A stretch of 64,000 nt of DNA from Bog-756 sp963833585 (GTDB lineage: Bacteria; Actinomycetota; Acidimicrobiia; Acidimicrobiales; RAAP-2): the NCBI GenBank assembly GCA_963833585.1, contig CAWHYF010000001.1, forward strand, positions 372,001 to 436,000, written 5' to 3'. Of the stretch, positions 60,287 to 64,000 are shown piece after piece. Under the pieces are notes generated by a model. The model was not told the origin of the DNA. It saw nothing but the letters and a program-made list of their open reading frames with translations, and ran no database searches. The stretch's first letter is position 1; each line of letters opens with the position of its first letter. A program made the translations under genes and the position numbers.

Positions 60287-60843
60287 TAGGTCATCACCCT
60301 GGCGAGCGGTCGATCCATGTTCCCGAATCCGGATTGACCGAGCTGCCACCCATCGGAGACCCGGGCATCGACGCCTAGCTCGGCGACGCACCGCAGGTCT
60401 GCCTGAGCCCCCTCTCGCATGGCACAAACTCCTTACGGGGTCGTCGCATGGGTATGTCCGACCAAACTACATCGCCGGGGCGTGGAACGTGCTCTCCACC
60501 AGGGGATTCCCCCAACATCCGAGCGGCTCCGGCCTCCCCTCCCCGATTGATCACTGGTGTTCACCGGTGGCGCCCGACCTGCAGAGAGAGTTGGTCCCCA
60601 CCCGAGCCACCGCCGGCCGCCGAGGAGCCTAGTGTGGTGCCCGGCCGGCAGGAGGGGAATCGTGGAGGGACGTCTGGACGACAACGCCAACATTGGCCCC
60701 CGATTGGCCCGTCGTCCGGTCGACACCACCGCCTGTGCCCCCCGCCACTGGGCAGTTTGGACCGGCAGTGGCAGCAGGGCCACTGGGACCCCGCGCCCCC
60801 GACACCCGCTGGCGCCGGTGTGATGCGGGATCGTCGGTGAGTC
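60287..60843. other. gene-poor stretch between divergent genes
   Basis: About 550 bp with no convincing gene. A 53-codon plus-strand frame (60662-60823, GTG after GGAGGGG) with a TAGTGT box near 60630 is the only candidate, and it has no recognisable sequence. The region should hold the promoters of the two flanking membrane-protein genes. Confidence 0.5.
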
Positions 60844-62028
60844 GTGGCCAGATCGAACCACCCCCCTTCGGATCTCCTGCCTTCCCGCAGCTTTGGCCAG
60901 GTGCCCGGCTTCGACGGGATCCGCGGTGCCGCGGTGCTGACCATCGTGATCGCCCACATGGTCGTGCTGCTGCCGGTCCACGCGCTGCTCGTGATCCCCG
61001 GAGCCACGGCTTCCCTCGATGCGTTCTTCGTCCTGAGCGGCTTCCTCATCAGTGCGCTCCTCCTGAAGGAGCAGGCCAAGCGGGGCACGATCGGAGCCAT
61101 TCCCTTCTATCGGCGCAGAGTGCTCCGCCTGCTGCCGGCGCTCTACATCGTGGTCCTGGCCACCGCGCTGTTCGCCTACCTCACCCACCAATGGCAGCAC
61201 ACCGAGACGCAGTCGATCTTCTCGGTCCTCTTCTACTACTCGAACTACTACTCCGCCTCCGACCCCAGCCCCTTCGGCGTGCCCAAGCTGACCATTGGAT
61301 TCCAGCACCTCTGGTCACTGTCGTTCGAGGAGCAGTTCTACTTCCTGTGGCCCTGGATCACCATCGTGCTATTGACCATCCGAACCCGGCTTCGGACCGC
61401 GGTCATCGTCCTCCTGTCGCTGATCACACTGATTGCTCTCCATCGGTTTCTCCTCTTCCAGGACACTCATCGATGGTGGCAGATCCTCATCCGCACCGAC
61501 ACCCGGGCGGATGCGATCCTCTGGGGAGCGTTGGCCGCGCACGTCTGGATCCGGGGCAAGGAGCCCAAACGGGGGATTCGGGTCGCCGCGCTCGTAGCGT
61601 CGGTGTACCTGTTGGGCTGCCTGTTCCTCACCGCCGAGTACAGCCCATTTGTCTTTTGGGGTGGTTTCATCGGCATCGACGTCTCGTGTGTGGTAATTCT
61701 CCTGGCCATCCTGGACGGCCGATGGATCGGTCGTCACGTGTTCGAGTTCAGACCGCTGGTGGCACTGGGACTGGTGTCGTACGGCTTCTATCTCTGGCAT
61801 CTGCCGGTGTTCTTTGCCGTGGCCCATTTCGACACCCATTGGAACGACGTCGTGCGGGTAGTGGTTGCCGTATCGATCACCCTGGCCCTCACCCTCCTGT
61901 CGTGGTTTCTGGTCGAGCGGCCCTTGATGGGCTGGAGCAAGAGGCTGTCGGCACGGGACGAAGCGAGGCGGGCGGCGGCGGTGGGTGTGCCGGAGGGACC
62001 ATCCGCCCCCCTCCTCAGCGCGGAGTAG
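60844..62028 (+). CDS. acyltransferase family 3 (OafA/YrhL-like) membrane O-acyltransferase
   Basis: A 394-residue protein with about ten transmembrane helices. FGQVPGFDGIRGAAVLTIVIAHMV carries the RG and H motifs at the start; SLDAFFVLSGFLISALLLKE, FYRRRVLRLLPALYIVV and FQHLWSLSFEEQFYFLWPWITI are the classical Acyl_transf_3 segments (HxxSLxxEExFY). It transfers acyl groups to sugars of surface glycans across the membrane. No SGNH domain is fused at the C-terminus. The GTG at 60844 is the first start of the frame. Substrate unknown. Confidence 0.92.
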   Translation: MARSNHPPSDLLPSRSFGQVPGFDGIRGAAVLTIVIAHMVVLLPVHALLVIPGATASLDAFFVLSGFLISALLLKEQAKRGTIGAIPFYRRRVLRLLPALYIVVLATALFAYLTHQWQHTETQSIFSVLFYYSNYYSASDPSPFGVPKLTIGFQHLWSLSFEEQFYFLWPWITIVLLTIRTRLRTAVIVLLSLITLIALHRFLLFQDTHRWWQILIRTDTRADAILWGALAAHVWIRGKEPKRGIRVAALVASVYLLGCLFLTAEYSPFVFWGGFIGIDVSCVVILLAILDGRWIGRHVFEFRPLVALGLVSYGFYLWHLPVFFAVAHFDTHWNDVVRVVVAVSITLALTLLSWFLVERPLMGWSKRLSARDEARRAAAVGVPEGPSAPLLSAE

Positions 62029-62032
62029 CGAT

Positions 62033-63727
62033 ATGGATTGGGACGCCGGGCGTGGCATGACTTCTACCCCGAACGACGTCGCGACGCTGGCCCCCCCGTC
62101 GAAGATGACAGAATCTGACATGGCTCGCACCGGGGGGGTTCGTCGAGACCGTCGACTCGACGGCTTCGACTGGGGAGTGCTGGCGGTGCTGATGGTGCTT
62201 TCCCTCTGGGTGATGGTTGGGTTCATCGTCCATCAGGGTCCCAACGCCATTTGGACGGGGACCGACGGCGCCTACGTGGCGGACCAGATGAACTACCTCG
62301 GTTGGATCGCGGTATCGGCAAAGCACGTGTTCATCTCCGATCCGTTCACCCTCGGTCCCAGCCCCTCCGACTACCTCCATCCCGGTATCTTCATCTCCGG
62401 CCTGCTGGTCCGATTGGGCCTGACCCCGGGTTGGGCCTACCTGGTCTGGAAGCCGGTCGCCATCCTGGTGTTGTTCGCCGGTTCGCGCCGCTATGTCCGG
62501 GCGTCGATCTCGGGACTCTGGGGCCGCCGGGCCGCACTGGTCCTGTGTCTCCTGTACATCTCACCGGCGTGGGTGGTGGCCACCTGGGTACATCTCACCC
62601 ACTGGGCGCCGATCTCCTTGCTGCAGTCGATCGACACCGAAATCTGGCCCGGGATCTACCTCTGGGGCTATCCCTTCACCGCCATCGCCGTCGGCCTGCT
62701 GGTCTTCGCTCTGGTGGCCTACGAGCGGGACCGGCGATCCGGGAGGGTGGGTGCGGCCGCCCCGCTCCTGGGGTTCATGTGTGCCTGGCTCCAACCTTGG
62801 CAGGCCGCCACCCTGATCGGGGTCGTGGTCCTGACCGAATTGATCCTCCGCCTGCGAGGGGAGCGCGGCCATCTGGCCCTGCCTCTGGTGCTGCTGGCCA
62901 GCACCGCGGTGCCACTGGTCTACTACGAGACGCTCAGCCGGGTGGACTGGACATGGGCGGTTGCCGATCGCGCCAATCAGAATCTCCCGCCCTATCTGCC
63001 CTGGCAGGCGATTCTGATTTCCCTGGCACCTCTGGGCCTCCTGGCGGTGTTCGCCGGTCGGCCGTCGGAGATCAACTTCCATCAGTTGGCCCTCCGCCTC
63101 TGGCCGCTCATTGGCCTGGCCCAGTATGCGGCCATCTACTTCGGACATGTGGGCACCTTCCCGCTGCACTCTCTCGACGGCCTGAGCATCCCGCTCGCCG
63201 TGCTCGCCGTGGTCGGGGCCCGCCGGCTGAGTGCCGCCTGGGATAAGCGCACGAAGCTGATTGTCGCCTTGGCGGCACTGCTGGCCTTGATCGTGCCCTC
63301 CGCGGTCCAGGAACTGCATGGCACCTGGGGCGTCGACTCCATCGGGATACTCGGGGCCCAACCGGCGTTGATCACCCCGGACGAATTCAAGGCGCTGCAC
63401 TATCTGAAGGATGATCCGACCCCGGGCGGTGTCCTGACGCCGTTCTATCTCGGTCAGACCATTCCCGCCGAGACCAATCGGCAGACCTGGCTGGGGGCGC
63501 TGTCATGGACCCCGAATTTCTTCGCCCGGTTCGGCGCCACCGGCCAGCTGTTCTCCGGGAGCCTCCCGCCCGACGCGGCCGTCCGGTTCGTGAAGTCGAG
63601 CGGAGCCCGATTCCTCCTCGCCGACTGCGGCAGCCACGCCGACCTGAGTGGGACGCTGGCACCCATCGTGCGCTCGGTACACCACTTCGGCTGCGCCACG
63701 GTGTACGAGGTGCAGCCTGGTGGCTAG
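62033..63727 (+). CDS. multi-pass membrane protein, possible GT-C type glycosyltransferase
   Basis: A 564-residue protein with about ten to twelve transmembrane helices and a short extracellular C-terminal domain containing Cys. The first external loop has acidic residues (TDGAYVADQMNYLGWI), as in GT-C enzymes, and the loop PGIYLWGYPFTAIAVG and MCAWLQPWQA resemble membrane glycosyltransferases or oligosaccharide-processing enzymes, but I find no definitive motif. The ATG at 62033 follows GGAG with 7-nt spacing and lies 4 bp after the acyltransferase stop, so both are cotranscribed. Similar in build to 58190-60286. Confidence 0.68.
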   Translation: MDWDAGRGMTSTPNDVATLAPPSKMTESDMARTGGVRRDRRLDGFDWGVLAVLMVLSLWVMVGFIVHQGPNAIWTGTDGAYVADQMNYLGWIAVSAKHVFISDPFTLGPSPSDYLHPGIFISGLLVRLGLTPGWAYLVWKPVAILVLFAGSRRYVRASISGLWGRRAALVLCLLYISPAWVVATWVHLTHWAPISLLQSIDTEIWPGIYLWGYPFTAIAVGLLVFALVAYERDRRSGRVGAAAPLLGFMCAWLQPWQAATLIGVVVLTELILRLRGERGHLALPLVLLASTAVPLVYYETLSRVDWTWAVADRANQNLPPYLPWQAILISLAPLGLLAVFAGRPSEINFHQLALRLWPLIGLAQYAAIYFGHVGTFPLHSLDGLSIPLAVLAVVGARRLSAAWDKRTKLIVALAALLALIVPSAVQELHGTWGVDSIGILGAQPALITPDEFKALHYLKDDPTPGGVLTPFYLGQTIPAETNRQTWLGALSWTPNFFARFGATGQLFSGSLPPDAAVRFVKSSGARFLLADCGSHADLSGTLAPIVRSVHHFGCATVYEVQPGG

Positions 63728-64000
63728 GGACGGGAGCGCAGGTTCTCCCCAGGCGGACCGGGACCGGCAGGTCGACCGAGGTTCGCCGGCGGCTGCGGAG
63801 GAGGCGTGTGGCTCCGAGGGCGGGTGGCCGCCGCCGGCCTCCTCGGCCACGCCGTCGGTGACACCACTCCGACCCGCCCCGGGCGATCGGACCCGGTGGG
63901 GCCGGCTCCTACCTGATGTTCTGGGCGTCGCCTACGTCGTGGCGGCCGGGGTGGCGCTGGTGCTGCCGGCCCTGGTCCACGGCATCCATCTCGGTCCGTT
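63720..64000 (+). CDS. start of a further membrane protein, cut by the window end
   Basis: A frame opens with GTG at 63720, overlapping the stop of the previous gene by 8 bp, and is open to the window end (93 complete codons). After about 65 polar residues a hydrophobic stretch begins (VLGVAYVVAAGVALVLPALV), so it is probably another multi-pass membrane protein of the same operon. Family cannot be told from this part. Confidence 0.55.
   Translation, partial: MARDGSAGSPQADRDRQVDRGSPAAAEEACGSEGGWPPPASSATPSVTPLRPAPGDRTRWGRLLPDVLGVAYVVAAGVALVLPALVHGIHLGP

Noticed and set aside
60662..60823. 53-codon plus-strand frame with a GGAGGGG site.
   Set aside because: Too short and without any recognisable sequence; kept as a remark under the intergenic stretch.

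Overview
The window is very GC-rich, densely packed, and full of GTG starts and 4-bp ATGA/GTGA gene overlaps. Several genes have a TAGNNT-type -10 box only 6-9 nt before the start codon, as in leaderless transcripts. Together with a PASTA-repeat membrane protein, GatCAB, an SCP2 protein, an LPxTG-type sorting signal and LuxR/FkbH-type proteins, this points to an actinobacterium, perhaps a deep-branching class such as Acidimicrobiia. The class is my inference; no rRNA or tRNA gene is present to prove it.

Layout. 1-9.7 kb is mostly core or housekeeping: the PASTA end of a probable Ser/Thr kinase, a small Cys-rich protein, a DNA adenine methylase, an SDR enzyme, an MFS exporter, an SCP2 protein, an esterase and the gatC-gatA-gatB operon. 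9.8-18.8 kb holds a membrane-anchored GH43 protein with a repeat-rich N-terminus, a CDF metal exporter, a DUF218 protein, a sulfotransferase, an FkbH-like protein, a LuxR regulator and a PAP2-family protein. From 18.8 kb to the right edge the window is one large cell-surface glycan locus.

The glycan locus. Nucleotide-sugar genes (NDP-sugar epimerase, nucleotide-sugar 6-dehydrogenase, PglF/CapD-type 4,6-dehydratase) face a Wzz/BY-kinase-like gene across a 450-bp promoter region with palindromic sites. Next come glycosyltransferases, a Wzm/Wzt-type ABC exporter, an asparagine synthetase, a polysaccharide deacetylase, methyltransferases, several sulfotransferases (three are paralogues of one another and one of these has lost its catalytic motifs), a WbsX-methyltransferase fusion, and an overlapping GNAT - phosphoglycosyl transferase - DegT aminotransferase operon. 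cysD-cysN-cysC follows and supplies PAPS, the sulfate donor the sulfotransferases need. After that come an LPxTG-type surface protein, large multi-pass membrane proteins and an acyltransferase. The simplest reading is a locus that builds, exports and decorates (sulfate, methyl, acyl, deacetyl) a surface polysaccharide or glycolipid.

Caution. At least ten genes carry apparent single-base frameshifts, some as pairs that restore frame, while neighbouring operons are perfectly intact. I read most as sequencing or assembly indels rather than real decay, and note the evidence at each gene.
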